A DNA stretch of 64,000 nt from Candidatus Methylopumilus universalis (lineage in GTDB: Bacteria; Pseudomonadota; Gammaproteobacteria; Burkholderiales; Methylophilaceae): positions 20,041-84,040 of the forward strand of contig CAMCXI010000007.1 in NCBI GenBank assembly GCA_945883335.1. The letters are read 5' to 3'. Shown here in pieces: positions 8,521-17,073 of the stretch. The stretch's first letter is position 1. The number at the start of each line of letters is the position of its first letter. Position numbers and translations under genes: made by a program. Under the pieces are notes generated by a model, which was not told where the DNA came from, made no database searches, and saw only the letters and a program-made list of their open reading frames with translations.

Positions 8521-9535
8521 GCGATGTTGAGTCTTTTAACGTATTGATCTTCAGTGCTAATTCTTCAGATGCATAGCTATCCAATGCTTCAATAGAAGCT
8601 TTTAGTTTATTGAGGCGATCAAAATCTTTGTCTTTAAGCGCCATTTCCGATTGTAATTTAAAGGTATCTAGATGTTTTGGGTTGTAAGTCAATGCCTTAT
8701 CAAGGTCAACCTTCGCTCCAGCCTCATTGCCACTACCATATTCCGAAACAGCTAAGAAGAACCAAGCATCTGCAGCATTGGGCTCACTTTTTGACCATGC
8801 CTCTGCAACAGTGCGAAGATTTTTCCAATCATGATTTTGATAAGGGATGACAACTTGCATAAAAAATGGCTGTTGTTGATAAGCGAGCGCCCAAAAAGGT
8901 GATCCCTCAGCTTTTAATGTTGGTTGTTCTTCAGAAGTGATGAGTTTTCTAATCCATTCAACAGGAAGGCTGTAAAAAAACCCCTGCGGACCTGGACTTT
9001 TAAAACTTGTAATACCAACCAAGTTAAATTGTTGATCGAATAAAGCACCACCACTTGACCCAAGTGAAAAAGCAGCATCTGATCTAATGATTAAACCATT
9101 ATCGTATGGATATTTTGCTTTGATACTCCCGTAGGATGGTTGCGGCACATTGTTACCATTAGGGTAGCCAACACTGAACACTTCTTCTTCTATATTGAGG
9201 GAGGCAGTATCTCGCATAGGAACTGGTTTAAATGGCAAGCCTTCGAACTTTAGTGCACACAAATCATGCTTCCAGTCTGCTTTGAGCCCAATAGGTTTAT
9301 ATCCATCCCCGTATTTAGCTATGTTTGCTCCTTTTCCGTCAGCTAAGACGTGGCAGTTCGTGACAACATACTCCTTACTAATGACCACTCCAGTGCCTGT
9401 GCCGACATTACCATTTTCAAGTTCAACAGAAATCTGAACAATCGAGTCATGCAGTTGTAATAATTGACCTATGTTTGGTTGCGCATTGACCAAGTTGGCA
9501 TTGACTAATAGGGCCAATAAAAGCATTTTTTTCAT
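8495..9535 (-). CDS. Secreted trypsin-like serine protease with C-terminal TPR
   Basis: The 346-residue protein has a signal peptide (cleavage near VNA at 16-18) and a trypsin-like protease domain. The catalytic triad is His62 (TNCHVL), Asp91 (WKHDLC) and Ser161 (GSSGG). There is no PDZ domain; instead the C-terminal third forms tetratricopeptide-like helices (residues about 240-330). The ATG at 9533-9535 has a GGA site 7 bases upstream and is preferred over the TTG at 9547. It is a close paralogue of the plus-strand gene at 10231-11232. The substrate is unknown; a periplasmic quality-control or signalling protease is plausible. Confidence 0.85.
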   Translation of the reverse strand: MKKMLLLALLVNANLVNAQPNIGQLLQLHDSIVQISVELENGNVGTGTGVVISKEYVVTNCHVLADGKGANIAKYGDGYKPIGLKADWKHDLCALKFEGLPFKPVPMRDTASLNIEEEVFSVGYPNGNNVPQPSYGSIKAKYPYDNGLIIRSDAAFSLGSSGGALFDQQFNLVGITSFKSPGPQGFFYSLPVEWIRKLITSEEQPTLKAEGSPFWALAYQQQPFFMQVVIPYQNHDWKNLRTVAEAWSKSEPNAADAWFFLAVSEYGSGNEAGAKVDLDKALTYNPKHLDTFKLQSEMALKDKDFDRLNKLKASIEALDSYASEELALKINTLKDSTSLKNEATSK

Positions 9536-9727
9536 CTTTAATTCCAATATGTTAGTTTGCTGGTTATTTTTTTAGTCTTTATTCGTTTTATTAGGTTCAG
9601 TTATTATTCCACGGTAGAAAACTTGGCTACCTGTTCTTACTGAACTTATTTGCAATAAATAAGACAAAACCAATGACTTAAATAATGTTTAGTGTTATCA
9701 GGGTTCATTAAATGTTTTGAGTCTTTT

Positions 9728-9751
9728 GGAGGCCTTGTGCCTCCTTTTTTT
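9728..9751 (+). terminator. Orphan rho-independent terminator
   Basis: GGAGGC (9728-9733) pairs perfectly with GCCTCC (9739-9744) across a five-base loop and is followed by seven T residues on the plus strand. No plus-strand gene ends upstream: the nearest, at 8104-8520, stops 1.2 kb earlier and lies inside the convergent protease region. The rest of the 9548-9831 gap holds AT-rich sequence with no credible ORF. The hairpin may end a small RNA or an attenuated leader of the gene at 9832. Confidence 0.75.
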
Positions 9752-9831
9752 ATGCAAACTTGAACCATCAAATATTTTATGCTGTCCATCTACTATATCG
9801 ATCAGTTTAAATAATTTTAGAAAGGCTAGCC

Positions 9832-10218
9832 ATGTTAGCAATACTCATTGCAGCATCTATATTAGGTGTCATGTTATTTGTAAGTTTTGTGGTGTTACCA
9901 GTTGCTTTTGCTAAATTACCTGAAAATTTAGCAGGTATTTATGTAAGAAAACTTTTCCCGCTTTATCACATTACTTTATTTGTTGCTTCACAGTTAGCTG
10001 GTTTATTAGCTTATACCCCACATTTAAAACCTATTGCTTTAATTGCAGGTATTGTATTTGCTATCCATTTCTTATTTTTAACACCTGCTATCAATCAATC
10101 AACAGATTCAGGTAATGCTCAGCGGTTTAAGTTTCTTCATCTTTTGAGTGTAATTCTTCATTTGGCAGTCATGATGCTTTACGCATTTGCGATTTTTGTG
10201 GATGCTTGTCTTTTCTAA
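9832..10218 (+). CDS. Small four-helix membrane protein (DUF4149-like)
   Basis: A 128-residue hydrophobic protein with four membrane segments (about residues 3-25, 48-62, 66-84 and 103-125). The spacing and the alanine-rich first helix followed by a short loop resemble DUF4149/TMEM205-like proteins, but the match is tentative. An AAGG ribosome-binding site precedes the ATG. It lies 12 bases before the second TPR protease and is probably co-transcribed with it. Function unknown. Confidence 0.65.
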   Translation: MLAILIAASILGVMLFVSFVVLPVAFAKLPENLAGIYVRKLFPLYHITLFVASQLAGLLAYTPHLKPIALIAGIVFAIHFLFLTPAINQSTDSGNAQRFKFLHLLSVILHLAVMMLYAFAIFVDACLF

Positions 10219-10230
10219 AAAGGTGTTCAC

Positions 10231-11232
10231 ATGATTAACAGGATATTTTTTTTATTTTTTTTATTGGCTTCATCCAACATTTCACACGCCGCGCCTCCAA
10301 CGGAGTTAATTTACAAACTTAAAGGTAGTATTACCAAAGTTCATAGTGTGAATGCTAGTGGAGGAAGGAGCACAGGAACAGGTGTTGTTGTTGCTGAAAA
10401 CAAAGTGGCGACTAATTGTCATGTATTGATTAACTCTGTAGGCATGAATATTGGGTCTATGGGAGAGAACTTTCAGCCGATTGGCCTGCAAGCTGACTGG
10501 AAGCATGATGTTTGTATTATGAACTTTATGTATCTTCCGCTAAAGCCTGCGGTATTGGGTGACAGCGAACATCTCCAATATGAACAAGACATTTTCTCAA
10601 TTGGTTTTCCTGGAGGGCCACCAAAGCCACTCACTACTTGGGGCACAATTAAGGCGCTTTACCCTTTTGAAGATAGTGTGGTCATTAGAACATCTGCATC
10701 TTTTCAAATGGGCGCAAGTGGCAGCCCGTTGTTCGATTCTGAAGGTAAGGTCATTGGGATTAGTACTTTTAAGAGTCCTGGCCGCAATTCATTCTTCTTC
10801 AATATTCCGGTGAAGTGGGTCAAGTCTGCGCTTAATTTGCCTGTACTTGAGTTTAGTCGCGATTCCCAACCCGCATTTTGGGATGTGTCGTTAGAACAAA
10901 AACCATTTTTTATGCAAATTGTTTTGCCGCTTCAAAATGAAAAGTGGAACGAAGTCGAGGTTATTGCCAAACAATGGCTAAACGCTTCGCCCAATGATAC
11001 CGAGGCAATGTTTTATAATGCTGCGGTTAAGGGTAATGCTGGAGATTTAGAGGGAGCAAAAGCAATATACCAGCGTATTTTAAAGACAAACGCTAAACAT
11101 GCTGAAAGCATCATAGGCTTGGCAAATATCGCTAATAAACAAGGAAAATCAGGCGATTTTGAAGTTTATAAAAAAAGACTCACAGAACTTAACTTTGATG
11201 ACGATCAACTCAGTTTGCTGATCACCAAATAA
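10231..11232 (+). CDS. Secreted trypsin-like serine protease with C-terminal TPR (paralogue)
   Basis: This 333-residue protein mirrors the minus-strand protease at 8495-9535: a signal peptide ending near SHA (18-20), His64 (TNCHVL), Asp93 (WKHDVC) and Ser163 (GASGS), then TPR-like helices from about residue 235. The active-site serine context is GASGS rather than GSSGG, but the triad is intact. AAGGTG precedes the ATG. Shared unusual segments such as FKSPG and QKPFFMQ/QQPFFMQ show that the two genes arose by duplication and now face in opposite directions around the small membrane protein gene. Confidence 0.85.
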   Translation: MINRIFFLFFLLASSNISHAAPPTELIYKLKGSITKVHSVNASGGRSTGTGVVVAENKVATNCHVLINSVGMNIGSMGENFQPIGLQADWKHDVCIMNFMYLPLKPAVLGDSEHLQYEQDIFSIGFPGGPPKPLTTWGTIKALYPFEDSVVIRTSASFQMGASGSPLFDSEGKVIGISTFKSPGRNSFFFNIPVKWVKSALNLPVLEFSRDSQPAFWDVSLEQKPFFMQIVLPLQNEKWNEVEVIAKQWLNASPNDTEAMFYNAAVKGNAGDLEGAKAIYQRILKTNAKHAESIIGLANIANKQGKSGDFEVYKKRLTELNFDDDQLSLLITK

Positions 11233-11395
11233 ATTACTGAAAAAGACAATAAAAAATCATTAACAAGAACAATGTAATTTTTTTCAAAATATTCTCCGAT
11301 GTTGTATGAATGTGATACTAAAATTATCGTGACTTGTCATAATGTTAATTATTTACTTCAAGCTTTTATTTTGAGAAGAAATTTGAGGGCGCTTT

Positions 11396-11860
11396 ATGAA
11401 AACAGAAAATCCAAATCGAATGCCAAAATTGCTTGGATATTTAGGCCTTTTGCCTTTTATTATTCCGACTGTATTCCTTTTTTATGACTATCATCATTTT
11501 ATGGTTTGGAGAAATGTTCTCATCAGTTATGCAGCAGTCATTTTAAGTTTCTTAGGTGCCGTTTATTGGGGCGTTGCAATGATCGTGAGAGAGATGTCGA
11601 TTAAAAAACGTAATGTGATGCTTTCATGGAGTGTGATTCCATCCATTGTTGCTTGGATATGCCTTTTAATCCCGCAAGTCTATGGATTAATCCTTTTGTC
11701 TATCTTCTTTGTCATTTCATTCTTCATGGATATGCAATTAACAAAGTCGGAAGCAAAACCCGCTTGGTATATTCCTTTGAGATTCCAATTAACGGTGGTT
11801 GTTACTACATGTTTAGTAACAGCTGCGTATTTGGTAAAACCAGTGTTGATTAACGCATAA
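11396..11860 (+). CDS. DUF3429 membrane protein
   Basis: A 154-residue protein with about five membrane helices matching DUF3429. The family signature LGYLGLLPFI at the N-terminus and the helix containing SFLGAVYWGVAM are clear. Its function is unknown. GAGGGC lies 7 bases before the ATG. The 163-base gap upstream is AT-rich without a clear promoter. Its last 11 bases overlap the end of the convergent photolyase-like gene. Confidence 0.85.
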   Translation: MKTENPNRMPKLLGYLGLLPFIIPTVFLFYDYHHFMVWRNVLISYAAVILSFLGAVYWGVAMIVREMSIKKRNVMLSWSVIPSIVAWICLLIPQVYGLILLSIFFVISFFMDMQLTKSEAKPAWYIPLRFQLTVVVTTCLVTAAYLVKPVLINA

Positions 11861-13082
11861 GTATTTCTTCTCCGACATAGCTCCAATATTTAGAGAAACG
11901 CATTAAACCTCTTGCATGAAGTTTTTCTTGAGTAACTTTGGAGTAAATAGCGGGTTCATCAATATACGTAACATGACATTTGGATAATAGATGCTTTAAA
12001 GTCATGTTCGGCGTCGATTGAGTTACTACATGACTGCAATTTAAAGCATTCAGCACAGCCAATGTATCGCCGATCCATACCTCTACTTCTGGCATTTCAG
12101 CGAGGCAGTCTGCAATAAACTGTATTCTATTTAATGACCAGTTTTTGTAGTGTCGCGGATCAAATACAAATATCTTTTTTTGGTCATGTTGATAAAGTAG
12201 ATGCGTCGGCGATAGCATTTCGTCGGTGAATAAAACCACTGGTTCATTTCCCTGATGCTCGAAGTTAACTTGAGAGCGTTGTGACGAAGTTACTCTTGCT
12301 GGTGCTGTTGTGGGTCTAAAAAGTGAGGCATCTAGTTCCTCGTAGCTCTTTTTGAAGGGACAAACGGCCTGACAACTTTTACATAGTTGATTGTCTGTAT
12401 ATTTGCTTAAATTCTCTTGATTGAAAAAGTAGGGCTTGCTACCAAATGTGGATGCCACCCACTGCCAAGAAAGCGTATTGGATGCTTGATCGCCATCAAG
12501 TAACAAGTCATGCATCCAGCTCGCAGCGATTTTCCAATCAATGCCTAGCCAATGAATCAGATAGCTAGAAAGCCACATTCTTGCGTGGTTGTGAAGATAG
12601 CCTGTCTCTTGAAGGGTGCGCACAAAGTGGTCAATGCATGGTAACTTTGTATTGGCCTCAGTCACGAGAGGGGGGAGCGGATTTCTCTTCAACTCAACCT
12701 TAGGTGCTTCCATTTCAGAATGAATACGATCACCAGATAAATACCAAATCTGGCGCCAGTAATCTCGCCAAGCGAACTCAAAAAGCAATTTATCGTTGCC
12801 TCTCGTTGATTTTTCTTGGGCAAAAGTGATCGCCTCTGCTAATGAAATACACCCGTGCCTCAGATAAGGTGATAAATAAGTCACCTCGCCATTGAGATAG
12901 TTACGAGATTTTTCATAACGCTCAGGCTTAATATTGGATAGTCTTTTTAAGCCTTCTGTGCGCCCACCAACCCAATTCTCAGTTAAGTTAGCACCCATAT
13001 GGTCCAGGAAGATCGTCTTAATTTGATTAATTCGTTCGGATCTTAATTGAGGGATATTGATTTTGATTGGTGTCATGGTCAT
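11850..13082 (-). CDS. Photolyase/cryptochrome-like protein with reversed domain order
   Basis: The 410-residue protein begins with a photolyase FAD-binding domain instead of the usual alpha/beta domain. GGRTEGL (39-45), LSPYLRHGCIS (70-80), EFAWRDYWRQ (102-111), HNHARMWLSSYL (164-175) and DGDQASNTLSWQW (197-208) follow the family order. A cysteine cluster lies at 234, 237 and 241. Residues about 280-400 (PVVLFTDEML, the RIQFIADCL helix, ending in LMRFSKYW) resemble the alpha/beta antenna domain that is normally N-terminal. It probably binds FAD and repairs UV-damaged DNA or senses light. It is divergent from the DUF2256 gene. The permutation is my reading and is not confirmed. Confidence 0.8.
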   Translation of the reverse strand: MTMTPIKINIPQLRSERINQIKTIFLDHMGANLTENWVGGRTEGLKRLSNIKPERYEKSRNYLNGEVTYLSPYLRHGCISLAEAITFAQEKSTRGNDKLLFEFAWRDYWRQIWYLSGDRIHSEMEAPKVELKRNPLPPLVTEANTKLPCIDHFVRTLQETGYLHNHARMWLSSYLIHWLGIDWKIAASWMHDLLLDGDQASNTLSWQWVASTFGSKPYFFNQENLSKYTDNQLCKSCQAVCPFKKSYEELDASLFRPTTAPARVTSSQRSQVNFEHQGNEPVVLFTDEMLSPTHLLYQHDQKKIFVFDPRHYKNWSLNRIQFIADCLAEMPEVEVWIGDTLAVLNALNCSHVVTQSTPNMTLKHLLSKCHVTYIDEPAIYSKVTQEKLHARGLMRFSKYWSYVGEEILMR

Positions 13083-13110
13083 TGAGGTAATTTTTAAGTT
13101 ATGTTTGAGA

Positions 13111-13143
13111 GCGCTAGCGCATTACTTAGTTCAAGTGCGAACT
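13111..13143. promoter_or_regulatory. Two dyad symmetries in the photolyase/DUF2256 divergent region
   Basis: The 112-base divergent gap holds a perfect ten-base palindrome, GCGCTAGCGC (13111-13120). It also holds an inverted repeat AGTTC-AAGTGC-GAACT (13128-13143) whose arms extend to nine bases with one mismatch. Placed between two divergent starts, these are plausible operator sites for a shared regulator. The regulator is not identified. Confidence 0.4.
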
Positions 13144-13194
13144 TAGTCTATATTGATTTGACTAACTTATAAGCCTTTTTAAAGTAAAGTTGTT

Positions 13195-13344
13195 ATGGTT
13201 AAAAAAGAAAATCTTCCAAGTAAAGTTTGCCTGACTTGCAATCGACCATTTGTCTGGCGAAAAAAATGGAAGTTGGTTTGGGATGACGTTAAATACTGCT
13301 CTAACGCATGTAGATCATCTAGAAACTTCAATAAACAAGGCTGA
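13195..13344 (+). CDS. DUF2256 zinc-ribbon small protein
   Basis: A 49-residue protein with cysteines at 12, 15, 35 and 39 (VCLTC and YCSNAC) that would bind one zinc ion, and the conserved basic/aromatic stretch RPFVWRKKW between them. This matches DUF2256, a family of tiny proteins commonly encoded beside photolyase/cryptochrome genes. The ATG at 13195 has only a weak AAAG site. It lies divergent to the photolyase-like gene and 62 bases before ctpA. Its role is unknown; assistance to flavoprotein photorepair is suggested only by conserved neighbourhood. Confidence 0.88.
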   Translation: MVKKENLPSKVCLTCNRPFVWRKKWKLVWDDVKYCSNACRSSRNFNKQG

Positions 13345-13406
13345 CTTTTAATCATATATAGTGCTTTATGCAGTCACTTAATCAACCTATTGCTAGGAAT
13401 TCATAC

Positions 13407-14792
13407 ATGTTATTCAAGCCAAAATCTATCCTGACTTTTTCAATACTCATGGCGTTCAGTGTGCAATCGTTCTCTGCCACTGAGACATTGAATGATTATC
13501 CACGAGACCAATTAAGAAAATTTACAGAAGTTTACTCAGCCATCAAGAGTAACTATGTAGACAATATTGATGACAACAAATTATTTAATGATGCCATCGC
13601 AGGTGCGCTTGCTGGCCTAGATCCGCATTCTACTTATTTAGATTACGAAGGCTTAAAAGATTTTGGTATTGCAACGGGTGGTGAATTCGGTGGCTTGGGT
13701 TTAGAAGTGGGAATGGAAGATGGCTTAGTGAAAGTGGTCTCACCTATTGAGGATACACCTGCTTACCGAGCAGGTATTAAGTCCGGGGATTTGATTGTGC
13801 AACTCGATGGCGTCTCTGTAAAAGGCTTAACGATTGGTGACGCAATTAAGAAGATGCGCGGCAAGCCAGACACCCAAATTAAACTCAGTATTTCTCGAAA
13901 AGGAGAAGCTGGCCTAGTGGATATCACGCTAACACGGGCGATTATTAAAAATCCAAGTGTTAAATATAAGCTGACAGATGCGGGTTATCCATACGTTAGA
14001 ATTACCCAATTTCAAGAGCGTACTGGTGAAGATTTAGCTAAAACATTGATGACTATTCGTGAAAAAACGGAAGGCCCGATTAAAGGCTTGGTCTTGGATT
14101 TAAGAAACAACCCGGGTGGGGTTGTGAGCTCCGCCGTTGCAGTGAGTGCGGCTTTTCTAAAGAAAGATTCTTTAGTCGTCTACTCAGATGGACGTGCTGC
14201 AGATTCAAAAATGCGCTTGTTTGCAAATCCTAAAAATTACAGCGGTCCAGATCCAGAGGATGATTACCTTAAAGCGCTACCGCCTGAAATGAAAACTGTG
14301 CCAATGGTGGTATTGGTGAATGCAGGCTCTGCATCTGCTTCAGAAATTGTGTCTGGCGCTTTGCAAGACCATCAGCGCGCAAAGGTCTTAGGCACACAAA
14401 GCTTTGGTAAAGGTACCATCCAAACTTTATTGCCGCTTAGCAATGGCTCTGCGGTTAAATTAACCATTGCTAGATATTTTACGCCCAATGGACGTTCCAT
14501 TCAGGCTAAAGGCATTATCCCTGATATTGTGGTGGAGGATCCTGCGATCAGCCCTGAAGAGAATGCTAAATTAAGAAGAGAGGCTAATTTAACTAACCAT
14601 TTAACTAATCCAAAAGAGTTGGATGCTGCGACTAAGACGCCTGTGCAAGCAATCGTGGTTGAGAAGAGTGAGCCAAAGACGCAATTTGCTGACACTAATC
14701 AATTTGAAGCGGGTACGGATAAAGATTTTCAATATTCTCAAGCGATTAATTTATTAAAAGGCATTGCTGTAGCCAAGGTAAAGGCGAAGTAA
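13407..14792 (+). CDS. ctpA: S41 family C-terminal processing peptidase
   Basis: This 461-residue periplasmic protease has a signal peptide, a PDZ domain (GGLGLEVGMEDGLVKVVSPI onward) and the S41 catalytic core. The GSASASEIVSGALQ segment carries the serine nucleophile and FGKGTIQ carries the lysine of the Ser-Lys dyad. It trims C-termini of periplasmic proteins. The frame extends to an ATG at 13368, but the ATG at 13407 has AGGA nine bases upstream and begins a clean signal peptide, so I prefer it. The 3' end overlaps the convergent DUF429 gene by 39 bases. Confidence 0.92.
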   Translation: MLFKPKSILTFSILMAFSVQSFSATETLNDYPRDQLRKFTEVYSAIKSNYVDNIDDNKLFNDAIAGALAGLDPHSTYLDYEGLKDFGIATGGEFGGLGLEVGMEDGLVKVVSPIEDTPAYRAGIKSGDLIVQLDGVSVKGLTIGDAIKKMRGKPDTQIKLSISRKGEAGLVDITLTRAIIKNPSVKYKLTDAGYPYVRITQFQERTGEDLAKTLMTIREKTEGPIKGLVLDLRNNPGGVVSSAVAVSAAFLKKDSLVVYSDGRAADSKMRLFANPKNYSGPDPEDDYLKALPPEMKTVPMVVLVNAGSASASEIVSGALQDHQRAKVLGTQSFGKGTIQTLLPLSNGSAVKLTIARYFTPNGRSIQAKGIIPDIVVEDPAISPEENAKLRREANLTNHLTNPKELDAATKTPVQAIVVEKSEPKTQFADTNQFEAGTDKDFQYSQAINLLKGIAVAKVKAK

Positions 14793-15425
14793 TTTAGGCT
14801 TATTTGAGGGTGATTTTGGCAGGATGATATAGCCTTCGGTTTTGCATCCGTAGGCTATATATTGATGATTAGCAAAATAATCTGCTGATACTGCACAGAG
14901 CGCCGCATCGATGAAGTCAATATTACTAAGCTGGCTAGTGTCGTAATTTGCCTTAAGCGCTAATGTGCTTTCTCGAACGGAGCGCTTGTTGCCTGAAGGG
15001 TTTGAATCTCCAGCCCAAAGCGACATTTGCACAGCGTGGGGGAAGGTTTCTACGACGCATGTTTCCTTATTTTCCTCACCCATGAAAATAGGCAATCCAA
15101 GCTTTTGGTAAAGTAACTCTCCGTTAAATACCCAGTCGTAAAAGCGACTTTTGGCTGCAAGTGCTCTAGTCGGGGTATAAAAGCATCGCATGCCATTGCT
15201 GACTAAATCACGCTCTGCTTTTCTTGATCCGCTCTTTAGACTGAACATTGACGGCGCATCAATAGCAACGGCTGATGGATTGTGGCTTAATGCCCATGCT
15301 GCAATCTCATCAGAATGAATTGAATGAAATTTCTCGAGATACAAGCCATTGCGATTGGCGACTGCATGAAATCCTTTTTTAACGCCGCCAACGTCGATGC
15401 CAATAGTGGTTTTGTGTAATGTCAT
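14754..15425 (-). CDS. DUF429 family protein (RNase H-fold-like)
   Basis: The 223-residue protein begins with TIGIDVGGVKKGFHAVA and continues with AIDAPSMFS, matching the aspartate-bearing strands of DUF429, a family predicted to adopt an RNase H-like nuclease fold. Its function is unproven. It is divergent from the FeS-type photolyase gene, with 87 bases between their starts, and converges on ctpA. Location inside a photorepair block is suggestive of nucleic-acid work, but this is inference. Confidence 0.75.
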   Translation of the reverse strand: MTLHKTTIGIDVGGVKKGFHAVANRNGLYLEKFHSIHSDEIAAWALSHNPSAVAIDAPSMFSLKSGSRKAERDLVSNGMRCFYTPTRALAAKSRFYDWVFNGELLYQKLGLPIFMGEENKETCVVETFPHAVQMSLWAGDSNPSGNKRSVRESTLALKANYDTSQLSNIDFIDAALCAVSADYFANHQYIAYGCKTEGYIILPKSPSNKPKLLRLYLGYSNAF

Positions 15426-15512
15426 TTTGTAAGAGATTTTATCTGAGATTTCTTTTTAGTTTTTAGAAGAATATACAGTATTGATAAAAGTGATAGCGGG
15501 TAAAATTTGAGT

Positions 15513-17039
15513 ATGAAAACATTAGTGTTAGTCCTGGGTGATCAACTGGATTTAAAGAACGCCGCATTGCGTAATTTTGATCCAAGTACTCACGAAGTCA
15601 TTATGATTGAGTCTCGAAATGAGTCCACTTATGTATGGTCACACAAGGCCAAAATCGCCTTATTTTTATCAGCGATGCGCCATTTTGCTCAAACCCTTGA
15701 GTCCCAAAATATTCCTGTTATTTACATTAAAGATTCTAACCCCAACATTGTTGATGTGCTCAAGCAACATATCTTGGATAAACAAGTGACGTGCTTGGAA
15801 TGCGTGGAACCGGGTGAATATCGCTTAAAAATTTCCTTAGAGAAGTTAGCACGCGACTTGAATATTGAACTAGTCATGCATGACGATGACCACTTTTATT
15901 GCAGAATTGCTGAGTTCAAAGCGTGGGTGGCCGATAAAAAAGAGCTGCGACTAGAGTATTTTTATCGGTATATGCGAAAAAAACATCAGGTACTGATGGA
16001 TGAAGATTCTCAGCCCTTGGGTGGGCAGTGGAATTTTGATGATCAAAATAGAAAGCCATACTCAAAGAATGGTCCAGGTCTTATTCAGGATCCTGTAGCT
16101 TTTGAACCGGATGCGATTACGCGTGAGGTATTTGAGTTTGTAGAGCAAAGCTACCCTCAACATCCAGGCTCACTTGCTCATTTTAGCTGGCCTGTGACCC
16201 GTGAACAGGCACTGGTTGCCTTGGATTTTTTTGTGACGCATCGCCTTGCGCACTTTGGTACTTATCAAGATGCCATGTGGAAAGAAACGCCTTTTGGTTG
16301 GCACTCCATGCTCTCAGCAAGCTTGAATCTTAAATTGCTTAACCCAAGAGAAGTCATTCAACGTGCACTAGAAGCTTATCAAACTGATGCTTTAGATTTG
16401 TCTACGGTAGAAGGATTTGTGCGGCAGATTATTGGATGGCGGGAATTTGTTCGAGGCATTTACTATCTTGATATGCCGCAAATGGCAGAAGCAAACTTTT
16501 ATGAGCATCAGCGATCCTTGCCAAGTTGGTATTGGACGGCTGACAGTAAAATGAACTGCATGAAGGATGCTATTGGACAAACACTTAAGTATGGCTATGC
16601 GCATCATATTCAACGGTTAATGGTCACAGGTAACTTTGCGCTACTTGCAGAAGTATTGCCACAACAAGTGTCCGATTGGTATTTGGCTGTCTACGTAGAT
16701 GCAATTGAGTGGGTCGAATTACCCAATGTCGTGGGCATGGCCCTATTTGCAAACGGCGGACGTTTTACGAGTAAACCTTACGTCGCAAGTGGCGCCTATG
16801 TGAAACGAATGAGTAATTATTGCAATGGGTGTCATTACAAGCCTGAAGTGAGATATGGCGATCAAGCTTGCCCGATGACCACATTGTATTGGAATTTTTT
16901 AATGAAGCATCAAGCCGCATTTAATCAAAATCCAAGGACACGGTTAATGACCGCGAATCTATCAAAAATTAGTATTGAAGACCAAACCCAAATTCAAATA
17001 CATGCGAATAAAATTTTGAGCAATCTTGATGCAATTTAG
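15513..17039 (+). CDS. phrB: FeS-containing cryptochrome/(6-4) photolyase
   Basis: This 508-residue protein matches the bacterial FeS-BCP (PhrB) family. Four cysteines at residues 349, 437, 440 and 453 sit where Agrobacterium PhrB binds its [4Fe-4S] cluster. The N-terminal VLVLGDQLD and the FAD-pocket segment GWREFVRGIYYLDMP are characteristic. It repairs (6-4) photoproducts with light. The ATG at 15513 is preferred to the TTG six bases upstream. Together with the photolyase-like gene at 11850-13082 it gives two distinct photolyase-family proteins within 5.2 kb. Confidence 0.9.
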   Translation: MKTLVLVLGDQLDLKNAALRNFDPSTHEVIMIESRNESTYVWSHKAKIALFLSAMRHFAQTLESQNIPVIYIKDSNPNIVDVLKQHILDKQVTCLECVEPGEYRLKISLEKLARDLNIELVMHDDDHFYCRIAEFKAWVADKKELRLEYFYRYMRKKHQVLMDEDSQPLGGQWNFDDQNRKPYSKNGPGLIQDPVAFEPDAITREVFEFVEQSYPQHPGSLAHFSWPVTREQALVALDFFVTHRLAHFGTYQDAMWKETPFGWHSMLSASLNLKLLNPREVIQRALEAYQTDALDLSTVEGFVRQIIGWREFVRGIYYLDMPQMAEANFYEHQRSLPSWYWTADSKMNCMKDAIGQTLKYGYAHHIQRLMVTGNFALLAEVLPQQVSDWYLAVYVDAIEWVELPNVVGMALFANGGRFTSKPYVASGAYVKRMSNYCNGCHYKPEVRYGDQACPMTTLYWNFLMKHQAAFNQNPRTRLMTANLSKISIEDQTQIQIHANKILSNLDAI

Positions 17040-17073
17040 TTGCGTCCTCAGACATTAAGCGTCTTATTCAACA

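Noticed and set aside
9717..9914. Open frame of 65 residues across the orphan terminator
   Set aside because: It reads through the terminator hairpin and overlaps the better-supported gene at 9832, which has an AAGG site.
11299..11487. Short open frame upstream of and overlapping the DUF3429 gene
   Set aside because: No ribosome-binding site, no family resemblance, and the DUF3429 frame with its GAGGGC site explains the region.
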